Below are positions 1-8,546 of a stretch of 64,000 bases of DNA, in pieces (positions within the stretch are counted from its first letter, which is position 1; each line of letters begins with the position of its first letter). Source of the DNA: Nannocystis sp. RBIL2 (GTDB lineage: Bacteria; Myxococcota_A; Polyangia; Nannocystales; Nannocystaceae); contig NZ_JAPNJW010000002.1 of assembly GCF_026626745.1 (NCBI RefSeq), positions 2,690,151 through 2,754,150 of the forward strand. Reading direction: 5' to 3'. The notes under the pieces are model-generated. The model worked only from the letters and a program-made list of their open reading frames with translations. It made no database searches and had not been told where the DNA came from. Made by a program: the position numbers and the translations under genes.

Positions 1-95
1 GCCGCGCCGCCCGTCGACGCCTCGGTCTCGCCGCTGTCGCCGGGACACGCAGTGCACCACAAGATCGCCGCCGCCTCGAACCATCGCCCGCGCAT
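1..95 (-). CDS. Lipoprotein, N-terminal fragment (runs off window start)
   Basis: Too short for ordinary ORF calling, but reading the minus strand from the ATG at 95 gives MRGRWFEAAAILWCTAC, then a Pro/Gly/Asp/Ser/Glu/Thr-rich stretch that stays open to the window edge. A short basic start, a hydrophobic run, a cysteine and then an acidic Ser/Thr/Gly linker is the layout of most lipoproteins in this window. The lipobox (CTAC) is not ideal. It would be an outer-membrane or periplasmic lipoprotein whose functional domain lies outside the window. The divergent plus-strand frames look like high-GC shadow. Confidence 0.45.
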   Translation of the reverse strand, partial: MRGRWFEAAAILWCTACPGDSGETEASTGGA

Positions 96-191
96 CCGTC
101 TGACATGCCCCCGACGCGCGCGGCCTGTCAACGCCGTGCGGGCCCGCCCCTGGGCCTCTCGCGCCACACCTGGGGGCCCAGGCGGCTGCGC

Positions 192-1631
192 TCACTCGCG
201 CCCGAGCGGCGGCAGGTCGCTGCACACCAGCTCTTCGGCGTAGAGGTAGCCGAAGAAGCGCGCGCGGCCGGACTCGGCGTCGGCGACCAGCACAGACATG
301 GGCCTTGGGTCATGTCCTGCACGACATTGCGCCCGGGACAGCACGAACTCGCGCAGCGCCCGGGCCTCGGTGCCGATGGTGAGGTTGACCGCCGCCGGGC
401 CCGGGTCGAAGCGGGCCAGCTGGCGCATCGGCCCCGCGCCGGGCACGAACAGGTCGGCCGCCTCGACGCGCCAGCCCGCCTGGGGCCCGGCCAGCTCGGG
501 GCTGGCGAGCAGGTCGCCGACGCGGCTCAGGCGGCCGCGGGCCTCGTTCAGGTCGGCGGCGGCGAAGCGCCAGCGGCGAGGCGTGCAGATGTCCTCGAGG
601 ACAGCATGGACCTCGGCCACCGCGCCGAGGCGGTCGGCCAGGGTCGACCAGTCGCGGTCGAGCGCCGCGGTCGCGGCCTCGGCGGCGTCGAGGCCGAGCT
701 GGCGCAGTTCGCCCGGGTAGTCGCGGCCGACCAGCATCGGGCAGCGGTCGGACAGCGCCAGCGACGGCTCGGGCGCGGCCACCCGGGCTCCGCCGGCCGA
801 CAGCACCACCCGCGGGGCCACCGTGCAGCGGTCGGCCGACGTGCAGGCCGCGTACGGCTGCACGTGCTGCCAGTACGCGCGGCCGCACTCGTACCTGGCC
901 TTTGCGTCAGGCTCGGTCGGCGCCTCCGCGTCGGCGAAGGCCCGCAGCTCGGCGTGGATCTCCGGCACGAACGCCGCCAGCTCCGCGCTGTAGAACCGCC
1001 ACAGCAGCGCGTCGGCGTGGTTCAGGAAGCCCTCGAGCTGGGCCAGGCCCTGCTCCTGGCCCTCCGCCAGCGCCCGGATCGCCGGCTCGCAGCCGCCGAC
1101 GCGCGCGGCCGGCAGCGCCTTCCAGGCCGCCAGGTCGATCGGCGCCGCGTCGACGCTGACGATCGACCTGGCGCTCGGGTCATGTCTTCTCAGCCAGGTC
1201 TCTTGCAGCTCGATCCCCTCCGCGCGGTAGCGCGGGCGCCCGGAGCCCGGCTCGCGCGCGACGGTCAGCGCGTCGGGTCGGGCCACGATCGCCGCCTGCT
1301 CCGCCTGGCGCACGCTGGTGACCCGCACCCTGGGGCTCAGGGCCTGCAGCGCCGGGCCGAGGCGCGCGTCCCAGCCGGCCAGGCCGGGCCCGAGCAGCAC
1401 CTCGACCGCGGGCGAGGCCGTCAGCGCTTCTGCCAGCGCCTCGCTGTCGCCCGCCGTCAGCGTCGGCGGCGACCAGGCCACCGCCAGGCTCGGCAAGTTC
1501 AGCCCGCCGCGCGGCGGCGGCGGACCGCCGGGCAGCTGGCTCTGGCTCCCGAGCGCTGGTACTGCCGCTTCGGTGCCCGGCCGCGGCCCGCAGGTCAGCG
1601 TCGCCACACCGGCCAGGACCGCCCCCACCAT
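192..1631 (-). CDS. Hypothetical exported protein, about 479 aa
   Basis: The long minus-strand frame is open from a GTG at 1709, but the ATG at 1631 starts a plausible hydrophobic signal (MVGAVLAGVATLTC), so that start is preferred. The cysteine at about residue 14 may be lipidated, although TLTC is a weak lipobox. The mature part is mixed alpha/beta with scattered cysteines (for example CGRAYWQHVQPYAACTSADRC around the middle) and no domain I recognise. No close partner gene: the next gene is divergent. Codon use is typical of the window, so I regard it as real but of unknown function. Confidence 0.6.
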   Translation of the reverse strand: MVGAVLAGVATLTCGPRPGTEAAVPALGSQSQLPGGPPPPRGGLNLPSLAVAWSPPTLTAGDSEALAEALTASPAVEVLLGPGLAGWDARLGPALQALSPRVRVTSVRQAEQAAIVARPDALTVAREPGSGRPRYRAEGIELQETWLRRHDPSARSIVSVDAAPIDLAAWKALPAARVGGCEPAIRALAEGQEQGLAQLEGFLNHADALLWRFYSAELAAFVPEIHAELRAFADAEAPTEPDAKARYECGRAYWQHVQPYAACTSADRCTVAPRVVLSAGGARVAAPEPSLALSDRCPMLVGRDYPGELRQLGLDAAEAATAALDRDWSTLADRLGAVAEVHAVLEDICTPRRWRFAAADLNEARGRLSRVGDLLASPELAGPQAGWRVEAADLFVPGAGPMRQLARFDPGPAAVNLTIGTEARALREFVLSRAQCRAGHDPRPMSVLVADAESGRARFFGYLYAEELVCSDLPPLGRE

Positions 1632-1912
1632 GCGCTGGCACGATCTGCGGGGCGACACGCGACGCCGCGCGTCCGTGCGACCGGGGCGAGGGGAGGATCT
1701 GCGGGCCACGACGATTCTTACTCTACGGTCCGTCCGCGCATGCAGCGGTGATCTGGCGCACTCGCGCCCGGACCGCCAGTTATCGGCCCAAAAGCGGCGC
1801 AGGCGGCGACCTGCGCACAGCGCGCGAACGCCCCTGCGGCGCCCTCGCCGGCCCGTCCGCGGCTCCAGGCCCGGGCGGCGGGGCCGGCGAGGCGGCGTGA
1901 TATGCTGCCGCC

Positions 1913-3727
1913 GTGCCTGGCTTGCATCACTGGACTGTCTTGAGCGGCCTCGCCGTGCTGGCCGGGATGTTCGGCCCGGCGCGCGAGGCGGCCGCCGAGG
2001 AGCCGATCCTCGTCGAGTTCCACTACACCCCGGTGCCCGAGGTGCAGATGGCGATCTGGCTCGAGGACCAGGACGGCAACTTTGTGCAAGACGTCCTCGT
2101 CACACAGGCGACCGGCAAGTACGGCATCGGCAACCGGCCCGGCGTGTGGAACTTCGTCTCGAGCTGGCGCGCGCCGTACGGTCCGCGGCAGAACGTGCTC
2201 CCGGTGTGGTCGCACCGGCGCGGCAAGAAGTACCCGCGGATCATCTTCCACGACGACAACCCGGCCGACCTCGAGTCGCTCGGCTGGCACGAGAACAGCA
2301 GCTCCGCCGAGAACTACTACTGCCGGCCGCTGACCGACTCCGAGCACGAGACCATCTCGGTCGACACCAAGACCTGCCCCTCGCCCAAGGTGTTCCAGTC
2401 CGACAAGGGCCGCTTCGACCCCAAGGGCAACCTGGTGTTTTACCCGCCGCGCAACGACCTCGTCGAGTTCGAGCCGAACGCCGACCACGAGGACGCCAAG
2501 CAGTACGCCGACATCAACGACCTCGACGCGGTCACCGCCGCCACGCCGGTCGGCGACATGCCCGAGTTCACCACCCTGCTGCTGGCGCCCGAGGTGCTGG
2601 CCAAGGGCCCGCTGACCGCCTACGTCGAGGTCAACCTCGAGCGCGACGAGAACGCCGACTTCGACTACGACCGCGAGAACGACCACTTCGTCGACACGCG
2701 CCTCGAGAACTACGGCATCGAGTTCCTCGGCCAGCCCTCGGTCGTCTACAAGGTCGAATTCGACCCGCGCGAGCGGGCCTTCGTCGGCACCACGAAGTAC
2801 CTCGGCTACGGCGACTGGAACGGCGCCACCGGCTCGCTGCACCCCGCCGACGGCAAGCTGAGCGAGTCCGAAGGCAGCGGCGCCGACCGCCTGCGGGTCA
2901 TGACCAAGAACGGCGACACCTTCCGCTGGGGCGTGTTCTCGTACGGCAAGGAGGGCGGCGGGACCACCAGCGACGGCGGCACCGACACCGGCGACGGCAC
3001 CGGCCCCAGCAGCGACTCCGACAGCGGCGGCGCCACCAGCGAGCCCGGCACCGGCGGCGACGACACCGGCGACGACAGCGGCGGCTGGGGCCAGTGCAGC
3101 CAGCTGAAGCCGCTGGCCCCGATCGACGACCTCGCGCTCGCCGGCATGTCGTTCGACCGCGTGCAGCTCAGCTTCCGCATGCCGGCGCAGGACCCCGACT
3201 TCGAGCTGACGAAGATCCACGTCTATCACATCACCGGCGACAACCCGCTCACCGACGAGCTGCTCGGCGCGGCCTTCCTCAAGAGCTTCAGCGCCGCCGA
3301 GCTCGGGGCCGCCGAGGGCCTCGTGACGCTCGAGATCGGCGAGCTGTGGGGCGACTACACCTACCAGTTCGCGGTCGTGTACGAGGACAAGTGCACGAGC
3401 CGCAGCCCGATCGTCGGCGGCGAGATCACCACGCAGGCGCAGGAGTTCCAGACCGTCGACAGCTTCTGCTTCGTCGCCACCGCCGCCTGGGGCGCCCCGT
3501 GGGCCGCCCAGGTCGCCGCGCTGCGCTCGTTCCGCGACGCCTACCTCAAGACCACCGCCACCGGCGTCGACCTGGTCCGCTTCTACTACGCCTACAGCCC
3601 GCCGCTGGCCCGCGTCATCCAGCACGAGCCGCTGCTCCGCGGCCTCGCCCGCGTCGTCCTTCAGCCGGTCGCCGACGCCGCGAGCCTGGCCACCCGCGCC
3701 TCCGCACAGCCCGGCCATGGCGGCTAG
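1913..3727 (+). CDS. Exported DUF2271-like protein with CFI-box C-terminus
   Basis: 604 aa with a signal peptide cleaved around residues 25-28 (GPAREAAAEE). Residues about 30-120 (VQMAIWLEDQDGNFVQDVLV, then a GNRPG and LPVWSHRRGKKYPR region) resemble DUF2271, a domain of periplasmic proteins of unknown function. A Gly/Thr/Ser/Asp linker at about residues 345-395 separates it from a fibronectin-like region. The C-terminus holds FCFVATAAWG with Cys at residue 519, the CFI-box motif (CFIATAAYG type) followed by a helical Arg-rich tail, found at the ends of many surface proteins. The stop overlaps the next start by 11 bp, which suggests translational coupling. Surface or periplasmic role inferred; activity unknown. 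Confidence 0.75.
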   Translation: MPGLHHWTVLSGLAVLAGMFGPAREAAAEEPILVEFHYTPVPEVQMAIWLEDQDGNFVQDVLVTQATGKYGIGNRPGVWNFVSSWRAPYGPRQNVLPVWSHRRGKKYPRIIFHDDNPADLESLGWHENSSSAENYYCRPLTDSEHETISVDTKTCPSPKVFQSDKGRFDPKGNLVFYPPRNDLVEFEPNADHEDAKQYADINDLDAVTAATPVGDMPEFTTLLLAPEVLAKGPLTAYVEVNLERDENADFDYDRENDHFVDTRLENYGIEFLGQPSVVYKVEFDPRERAFVGTTKYLGYGDWNGATGSLHPADGKLSESEGSGADRLRVMTKNGDTFRWGVFSYGKEGGGTTSDGGTDTGDGTGPSSDSDSGGATSEPGTGGDDTGDDSGGWGQCSQLKPLAPIDDLALAGMSFDRVQLSFRMPAQDPDFELTKIHVYHITGDNPLTDELLGAAFLKSFSAAELGAAEGLVTLEIGELWGDYTYQFAVVYEDKCTSRSPIVGGEITTQAQEFQTVDSFCFVATAAWGAPWAAQVAALRSFRDAYLKTTATGVDLVRFYYAYSPPLARVIQHEPLLRGLARVVLQPVADAASLATRASAQPGHGG

Positions 3728-4490
3728 CCCCCTCGCCGCGGCCCTCGCCGCGCTCGCCCTGGCCGCCGCCCCGGCTGCCCCCGAGAACATGTCCCCGGCG
3801 CCAGGTCCCTGGGAACCTGTCGCTGTCGACATATCCCAAGAGACAGCCTCGGGCCCGCTGCCGGCGACCGCCGGCACCCACCGCGGCCCGGCAGGCGGCG
3901 CGACCCAAGGCGCGCCCGCAGGTCCGGCCGGCGGCCCGGCCATGACGACCGGCGCGGCCCCACCGGCCACCGGGGCCGCGCCGACCAACGGCACCGCCCC
4001 GACCAACGGCGCGGCGGGCCCGAGCGCCCCGGTGGGTCCGGGCGCGCGCACGCCGACGGCCACCGCACCCGGCCTCGCCACGCCCGGCATGCCGGGGCCT
4101 GCCTCGGCGCCTGTCCCTTCCGACAGGCCGACCGAGGTCGTCCCGCCGGCCAGCCCGCCCGTCCCGGTCGCCGCCGGGGTCGAGGGTCCGGCGCCGGCTC
4201 CGGGCGGTCGGCTGTGTCACGGCTCGGGCGCCTGTCGTCGCCTGCTGATCCTCGGCGGCGTGGCCGGCGGCCTCGGCCTCGGCTCCCTCGTCGCCGGCGT
4301 CGCCTTGCTGGCGCGTCCGATCGCGGTCGACCCCGAGGATCCCACCTCGCTCGTCACCTACCGCCCCGCCGGGGCCGCCTTCTTGGCCGTCGGCGCCGGT
4401 CTGGCCGCCACCTGGCTCCTCACCCTGCTCGCCGCGCGCAAGGCCGGCCGCCTGGCCCAGCGCCTGCGCGCCGCGGCGCCTGTCCCATGA
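3717..4490 (+). CDS. Pro/Ala/Gly-rich membrane protein
   Basis: 257 aa starting with an ATG that overlaps the end of the CFI-box gene, so the two are probably co-translated. An Ala-rich signal or first membrane segment (residues 3-22) is followed by about 140 residues of Pro/Ala/Gly/Thr low complexity, including a short ATGAAPTNG-type repeat. Two hydrophobic segments follow at about residues 175-195 and 215-235, then a basic tail. The topology suggests an exported flexible region tethered by a C-terminal hairpin. Parts of the low-complexity coding DNA (about 3787-3855 and 4109-4128) contain copies of the CCTGTCC palindrome family, so part of this protein may be repeat-derived. Function unknown. 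Confidence 0.6.
   Translation: MAASPLAAALAALALAAAPAAPENMSPAPGPWEPVAVDISQETASGPLPATAGTHRGPAGGATQGAPAGPAGGPAMTTGAAPPATGAAPTNGTAPTNGAAGPSAPVGPGARTPTATAPGLATPGMPGPASAPVPSDRPTEVVPPASPPVPVAAGVEGPAPAPGGRLCHGSGACRRLLILGGVAGGLGLGSLVAGVALLARPIAVDPEDPTSLVTYRPAGAAFLAVGAGLAATWLLTLLAARKAGRLAQRLRAAAPVP
4109..4128. repeat. CCTGTCC-family inverted repeat inside coding sequence
   Basis: GCCTGTC and GACAGGC form a 7-bp stem around CCTTCC. It belongs to the same dispersed family as copies in intergenic DNA, but here it lies inside the Pro/Ala/Gly-rich membrane protein gene. Confidence 0.6.
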
Positions 4491-4617
4491 GACACGTCCG
4501 CCTATTCCCGGCGGCTGCGCCCAGAACCTGTGCCATGAGACCTGTCCGCTCATTCCCGGCCCGGCGCCGGCGCGCCCTCGAACCTGTCCCATGAGACAAG
4601 TCTGCCTATTGCTCGCC
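4479..4617 (+). repeat. Three imperfect tandem repeats across a gene junction
   Basis: Units begin at 4479, 4527 and 4583 (spacing 48 and 56 bp). Each starts CCTGT(C/G)CCATGAGAC, followed by a GTC(C/T)G and CTATT or TCATT core. Unit 1 supplies the TGA stop of the upstream membrane protein, and unit 3 supplies the ATG and the first residues of the downstream small lipoprotein. The half-sites match the dispersed CCTGTCC/GGACAGG family elsewhere in the window. Confidence 0.7.
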
Positions 4618-4851
4618 TTTGCTGCGGGTGCGTGCCGGATCCCCAACCCCGACCACTGCGTCCACCGCGACCTCCACAGCGACGCCTGGTGCGCCGAGAA
4701 CAGCCCTGCGCGGCCCTACTGCTCGCCCTGCGTCGCCGAGGACCACGGCTGCGTCGAGGACCCGCCCGACCCCGACGCCTGCCCCGCCTACGAGCCCGAC
4801 ACCACCAGCAGCTCGACCGGCGGCAGCTCGACCGGCGGCAGCACCGGCTGA
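4591..4851 (+). CDS. Small Cys-rich lipoprotein
   Basis: 86 aa. MRQVCLLLAFAAGAC gives a short signal with lipobox AGAC. The mature part has eight or so cysteines in about 50 residues (CVHRDLHSDAWCAENS, YCSPCVAEDHGC) and ends in a Ser/Thr/Gly repeat tail. Cys spacing resembles the small disulfide-rich modules of myxobacterial surface proteins, but I cannot assign a family. The start codon lies inside the third unit of the tandem repeat at 4479-4617, so this gene's promoter and leader are made of repeat DNA. The next gene is convergent and ends 5 bp away. Confidence 0.6.
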   Translation: MRQVCLLLAFAAGACRIPNPDHCVHRDLHSDAWCAENSPARPYCSPCVAEDHGCVEDPPDPDACPAYEPDTTSSSTGGSSTGGSTG

Positions 4852-4856
4852 CCGCC

Positions 4857-5447
4857 CTACTCGCCGCCGCCGTTCTGGCACAGGCAGGCCGCGAAGCCCG
4901 GGCTGTCCATCTCGATCTCGAAGCACCCCTGCCACTCCTCGGGCTCCGGCGTCCCGCAGTCCCAGCGGGCGAAGTCGATCTGGCCCGGCCCGAGGTCGCG
5001 CCAGAAGCCCTCACAACCGGCCCCGCCCTCCTCGAAGCTGGCCAGCACGCACACCCCGCCGGCAGGTTCGAAGCCGCAGCCGTCGGCCCCGTCGGTCGGC
5101 GCGAAGCGGAGGACCTCGGCCCAGCGGCAGCCGAGGCCCAGGTCCTCGTCCATCTCGGTCGCCTTGAGGCAGTCGGCCTCCGTCCTCGCGTCGGCGCACA
5201 GGGCCGGGGCGTCGCCGCCGGTGGTCGTCGGCGTCGGGTCGGTCGGGCTCGGGTCGGTCGTCGCCGGGTCGGTCGTCGCCGCCGTCGTGCCGGTGTCGGT
5301 ATCGGTGCCGGTGCTGGCGGGCGGCTCCGTGGTCGTGCTCGTGTCGGTGGTATCGGTCGTCCCCGACTTGCCGGGCCCGCACGCCGCGAGCGCTGCGACG
5401 AGGACGAGGAGAGGCGCCGTGCCGTGAATCTTGAGATCAAGCGTCAT
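4857..5447 (-). CDS. Lipoprotein with Thr/Asp linker, unknown domain
   Basis: 196 aa from the ATG at 5447; the frame is open much further upstream, but that part reads as arginine-rich shadow. The signal ends in the lipobox LAAC at about residue 22, followed by about 55 residues of Thr/Asp/Ser/Pro linker. The C-terminal 110 residues are Cys- and Trp-containing (DCLKATEMDEDLGLGCRW, GCEGFWRDLG, CLCQNGGG). Paired cysteines suggest a disulfide-stabilised extracytoplasmic domain. No catalytic motif is visible. Confidence 0.7.
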   Translation of the reverse strand: MTLDLKIHGTAPLLVLVAALAACGPGKSGTTDTTDTSTTTEPPASTGTDTDTGTTAATTDPATTDPSPTDPTPTTTGGDAPALCADARTEADCLKATEMDEDLGLGCRWAEVLRFAPTDGADGCGFEPAGGVCVLASFEEGGAGCEGFWRDLGPGQIDFARWDCGTPEPEEWQGCFEIEMDSPGFAACLCQNGGGE

Positions 5448-6035
5448 GCTCGACACGATACGCACCGGCGCCGGCGCTCGCCAGCGCCGTCGCGGGTGGG
5501 AGCCGCGGCCGTCTCCAGGGACATGTCCCTGAGGACATTCCGCTTCGCGCCCGCCGCTCGCGCCGCCGTCGGCCCGCTCGGCGCGCCCACCTGTCCGTGA
5601 AGACAGGCGAGCGCGGCCTCGCGGCGGCCGGCCGCGAGCGACCTCGAACCCGGCCCCGCACGAGATCGATCCGGCGCGCGAGCTCGCGGTCGTCCTCACG
5701 CGGACACTCGCACGGGCGCCCGCGCGAGGGCTCGGCTGCGCGCCGGCAACGAGCGCGCCGGCCCTTCCGCGCGCCGCGGGCCGCCCGCTGCAGCGATCGG
5801 GAAGCGGCGCCGAACTCCGGTCTCTCCGTGCCGAGGGCCACACGGCGCCCGCCACGCGTGACCTGTCCTTTGGGACCTGCGCCGGCGCCCGCACCTGAAG
5901 GCCCGAGCACGTGGTCGGCGGTCGCCCCGGGGGTTCGCCCGCCGGATCAACGTTCACAGACCCCCACATTTCGCGCCCGTGGGGCCCCCTGGCCGCGTTT
6001 GCAGCGGCAGCGACCGGTGCGAGAATCCCACGGGC
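5448..6035. other. 588-bp gap with clustered palindromes
   Basis: I see no convincing gene here; the open frames are arginine/proline-rich shadows. The gap carries at least three copies of the CCTGTCC/CATGTCC family: a perfect 14-bp palindrome at 5517-5530, a stem CCTGTC/GACAGG at 5590-5607, and ACCTGTCC with GGGACCT at about 5861-5879. It separates two divergent genes and must hold their promoters, which I cannot place. Confidence 0.5.
5517..5607. repeat. Two CATGTCC/CCTGTCC palindromes
   Basis: AGGGACATGTCCCT (5517-5530) is perfectly self-complementary. CCTGTC (5590-5595) pairs with GACAGG (5602-5607) across a 6-nt loop. Both sit in the divergent intergenic region upstream of a lipoprotein and of the AsmA-like gene. 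Confidence 0.65.
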
Positions 6036-7223
6036 GTGGAGGCCCTGCTCATCGTCGTCGCCGAGCTCATGGCAGTGCCGCTGCTGGTGGCGGCGGCCCT
6101 GCTGTTCGAGCTGGTCGGGGCGGCCCTGCTGGGCGCGGGCTACCTCGTGCTGTGGCGCAGCCGCCAGCGGCCGACCCGCCTGCTGCGCTGGTGGCGACGC
6201 GCCGTGTGGACCCTGACCGGCGTCCTCGGCCTCGTGCTCACCACCCTCGTGTTCGTCGACCTCGTCCTCTACGAGCCCGGCCTGCGGCTGCTGCTCGACC
6301 AGGTCGAGCGGACCTCCGGCGTCGACGTGTGCTTCGAGCGCGCGCGCGGCAACATCTTCACCGGCCACGTGCACCTCGAGGGCGTGACGATCCGTCACCG
6401 CAACGGCGCCGACCTCGCCCTCTCGATCGGCCGCCTCGACATCGACATCGCGATGCTGCGATTGCTCGAGCGCGAGGTCCCGATCACGGAGCTGCAATTG
6501 CACGGCGTGCGCGGAGGCATCGTCCGCAACCGGGCGCTCGGTGTCGGCCAGCCGGGAGGTCGCGGCTTCGTGATCGAGCGGCTGGTCGTCGACGACCTCG
6601 CCATCGAATTCGAAGATCTGGCGGCGGCACCGACCACGCGGGTGCTGCCGCTGGCGCTCGAGCACCTCGAGATCGCGCCGCTGCGCAGCGAGTACGCCCT
6701 CGTCGATGTCCTGTGTCACACGCGCGCCCGCGGCCGCGCCCGCGGCAACGCCTTCCTCGCCGAGCCGGGCAGCTGGACCGTCCGCGACGTCCCGCTCGCG
6801 CCGCAGGGCGCGGTCGGCCTGGGCGCGGTCGGTCGATGGTTGCGCGACGGCAGCCTCGACATCGGCGTCACCTGCGTCGAACCCGACGGCGACCCGCTGC
6901 GGCTGCGCGTCGACCTCGACCTCGCCGGCTTCCGCGTCTCGCCGCCGGCCGGCGACCGGCGCACCGCGATCCAGCGGATCGCCGCCGCGTTTTCGCACCT
7001 GGGCACCCGGCTGCAGCTCCAGTTCGAGCTCGAGCTCGAGCGCAGCCGCCTGCGCGGCGTGGCCACGGCGGCGCAGGTCGGCCTGTGGGACCTCGGCGTC
7101 CACGAGTACAACCTCCAGCTCGGCCGCAAGCTGGGCCTCGACGAAGGCGACATGAACCTGCTGGGCCTCGGCTCCAGAGCCCTCGACGCCGCGCACCAGC
7201 GGCTGCACGCGCGCCAACGTTGA
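6036..7223 (+). CDS. AsmA-like inner-membrane protein
   Basis: 395 aa from a GTG at 6036; a second in-frame GTG at 5979 would add 19 residues that look non-coding. Two hydrophobic segments (about residues 2-35 and 58-78) precede a region beginning GVDVCFERARGNIFTGHVHL. The segment through LEGVTIRHRNGADLALSIGR and IDIAMLRLLEREVPITELQL has the repeating beta-strand style of AsmA/TamB/DUF748 proteins, which are anchored in the inner membrane and span the periplasm, several of them in lipid transport. Length is short for AsmA. The two-segment N-terminus is unusual, since most family members have one. Family assignment is from pattern only. Confidence 0.55.
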   Translation: MEALLIVVAELMAVPLLVAAALLFELVGAALLGAGYLVLWRSRQRPTRLLRWWRRAVWTLTGVLGLVLTTLVFVDLVLYEPGLRLLLDQVERTSGVDVCFERARGNIFTGHVHLEGVTIRHRNGADLALSIGRLDIDIAMLRLLEREVPITELQLHGVRGGIVRNRALGVGQPGGRGFVIERLVVDDLAIEFEDLAAAPTTRVLPLALEHLEIAPLRSEYALVDVLCHTRARGRARGNAFLAEPGSWTVRDVPLAPQGAVGLGAVGRWLRDGSLDIGVTCVEPDGDPLRLRVDLDLAGFRVSPPAGDRRTAIQRIAAAFSHLGTRLQLQFELELERSRLRGVATAAQVGLWDLGVHEYNLQLGRKLGLDEGDMNLLGLGSRALDAAHQRLHARQR

Positions 7224-7238
7224 CCTGTCCGAAAGGTC
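7222..7238. repeat. GACCTGTCC-type inverted repeat
   Basis: GACCT and AGGTC flank GTCCGAA, forming a 17-bp element that overlaps the stop of the AsmA-like gene and lies 18 bp before the ATG of a Tyr-rich lipoprotein. A closely matching element in inverse orientation (8466-8482) precedes the paralogous lipoprotein. Confidence 0.55.
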
Positions 7239-7256
7239 GGGCGTACGCTGAGCCCC

Positions 7257-8048
7257 ATGCTTGGCCTACGCTTCAGCCGACTGGTGCACGCCGCCATCGC
7301 CAGCGGCGCGCTGCTCCTCGGCGCCTGCACTGACGCGCCCGGTGACACCGAGACCGAGACCGAGTCCGAGACCGACTCGGGCGACACCGACACGACCACC
7401 GGTCCCGACCCGACCACGGGCTTCCCGCCGCCCCCGCCCCCGCCGCCCGGCGACATCACCCCGCCGGCCATCGCGGCCGTGACGATGATCGACGCCTTCA
7501 CGCTGCAGCTCAGCTTCACCGAGGCGATCGCGCCGGTCGACACGGTCAACCCCAAGCGCTTCCGCCTCAGCCTCGCGCGCGGCTACTTCGGCAACTACGG
7601 CGGCCAGCCCGCCACCTATTTGCGCGACCTGCAATACTACAACCTCGTCGAGTATTGCCCGCCGCCGCCGCCCGGCTGCTACTACGATCCGGTCCCGTAC
7701 TACTGCTATTACGGCGGCTGCTATTATCAGCCGCAGCCGATCGGGGTCGCCGACGTGTTCAATCACTACGCCGATCCGACGCAGGTCATCCTGTCGCTGA
7801 CCGCCCCGATCCAGCCGTCGCTGTGCAACATCCTCCAGGCGCCCGACGACCCGCTCGTCGACTTCGTGCTGCACCTCCACTACGCCAGCGGCGGCCTGGC
7901 GCAGATCACCGACCTGGCCGGCCTGCCGCTGCCGTCGCTCGCCGACGCGTGGGTCAAGGACCCGAACAACAACTACTACAATTATTTGAACGCGGCCCCG
8001 TTCAGCAACTTCAACCCGTTCCTGCCGATCCCCTGCACCCTGTTCTGA
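7257..8048 (+). CDS. Tyr/Pro-rich lipoprotein, copy 1
   Basis: 263 aa. The signal MLGLRFSRLVHAAIASGALL ends in lipobox LGAC, followed by a Thr/Glu/Asp linker and a polyproline run. The mature domain opens with a strand-rich segment (TLQLSFTEAIAPVDTVNPKR) resembling SbsA/Ig-like domains, where a protein is described as the set of positions that differ. The centre contains a remarkable Tyr/Cys/Pro insert (YCPPPPPGCYYDPVPYYCYY). The C-terminus ends FLPIPCTLF. It is paralogous along its whole length to the gene at 8547-9434, including the signal peptide. Codons in the Tyr insert are less GC-rich (TAT, TTG) than the flanks. Role unknown; extracytoplasmic. Confidence 0.8.
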   Translation: MLGLRFSRLVHAAIASGALLLGACTDAPGDTETETESETDSGDTDTTTGPDPTTGFPPPPPPPPGDITPPAIAAVTMIDAFTLQLSFTEAIAPVDTVNPKRFRLSLARGYFGNYGGQPATYLRDLQYYNLVEYCPPPPPGCYYDPVPYYCYYGGCYYQPQPIGVADVFNHYADPTQVILSLTAPIQPSLCNILQAPDDPLVDFVLHLHYASGGLAQITDLAGLPLPSLADAWVKDPNNNYYNYLNAAPFSNFNPFLPIPCTLF

Positions 8049-8467
8049 TGCACCCCGCGCTGCACCCCGGCTCGCCGCCGCCGGCCGACGACGAGGACGT
8101 GGAGGTCGTGCTGCGGGCCGTGCCCGAGCTCGCCTTCTTCCCCGAGCTCGCGCCCTGCGTACCCACCGACGCGGTGACCGGCCCCTGGCCACCGACCCGC
8201 GAGGCCTTCGCCGGCCGCGACTTCGAGGCGCTGCGGGCCGCGGCGCTGCGCGGCCTCGAGGCGCTGGCCGACCGGGCCGAGCGCGAGCGCAGCGGCGGCA
8301 CGGCGTTCCTGGTCCGCACCCTCACCTATTTCCTCGTCGGCCCGGCAGCGTTGCCTGCGGTCGAGCACCCCCTGCTGGTCGCGCTATTGTTGCGCAGCGC
8401 CGCCAGGGCCCACGAGGGCGCCGACACTGCGCTTGAGATCGCCCGCGCCATGGATCGGTGGGGATGA
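8048..8467 (+). CDS. Hypothetical helical protein coupled to lipoprotein copy 1
   Basis: 139 aa. The ATG at 8048 overlaps the TGA of the lipoprotein (TGATG), which is typical of translational coupling. No signal peptide. The first half is acidic and Pro-rich; residues about 50-135 are Ala/Leu/Arg-rich helices (DFEALRAAALRGLEALADRA). Nothing in it points to a known enzyme. It lies between the two paralogous Tyr-rich lipoproteins, and no second copy follows the other paralogue. A cytoplasmic partner or regulator is possible but unsupported. Confidence 0.55.
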   Translation: MHPALHPGSPPPADDEDVEVVLRAVPELAFFPELAPCVPTDAVTGPWPPTREAFAGRDFEALRAAALRGLEALADRAERERSGGTAFLVRTLTYFLVGPAALPAVEHPLLVALLLRSAARAHEGADTALEIARAMDRWG

Positions 8468-8482
8468 CCCGAAGGACAGGTC
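8466..8482. repeat. GACC...GGACAGGTC element
   Basis: GACC CGAAG GACAGGTC is nearly the reverse complement of the 7222-7238 element. It overlaps the end of the helical protein gene and lies 65 bp upstream of lipoprotein copy 2. Confidence 0.5.
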
Positions 8483-8546
8483 GATCCCGCGAGCGTCCAC
8501 AGGCGCCGACCTCGGCGCGTTGAGACGGCGCGCGTACCCTCGCCGC

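Noticed and set aside
105..1751. Long plus-strand frame opposite the first hypothetical gene
   Set aside because: Arg/Ala/Gly/Pro-rich, with no domain or signal; the minus-strand frame has a signal-like start and better amino-acid composition. Typical high-GC antisense shadow.
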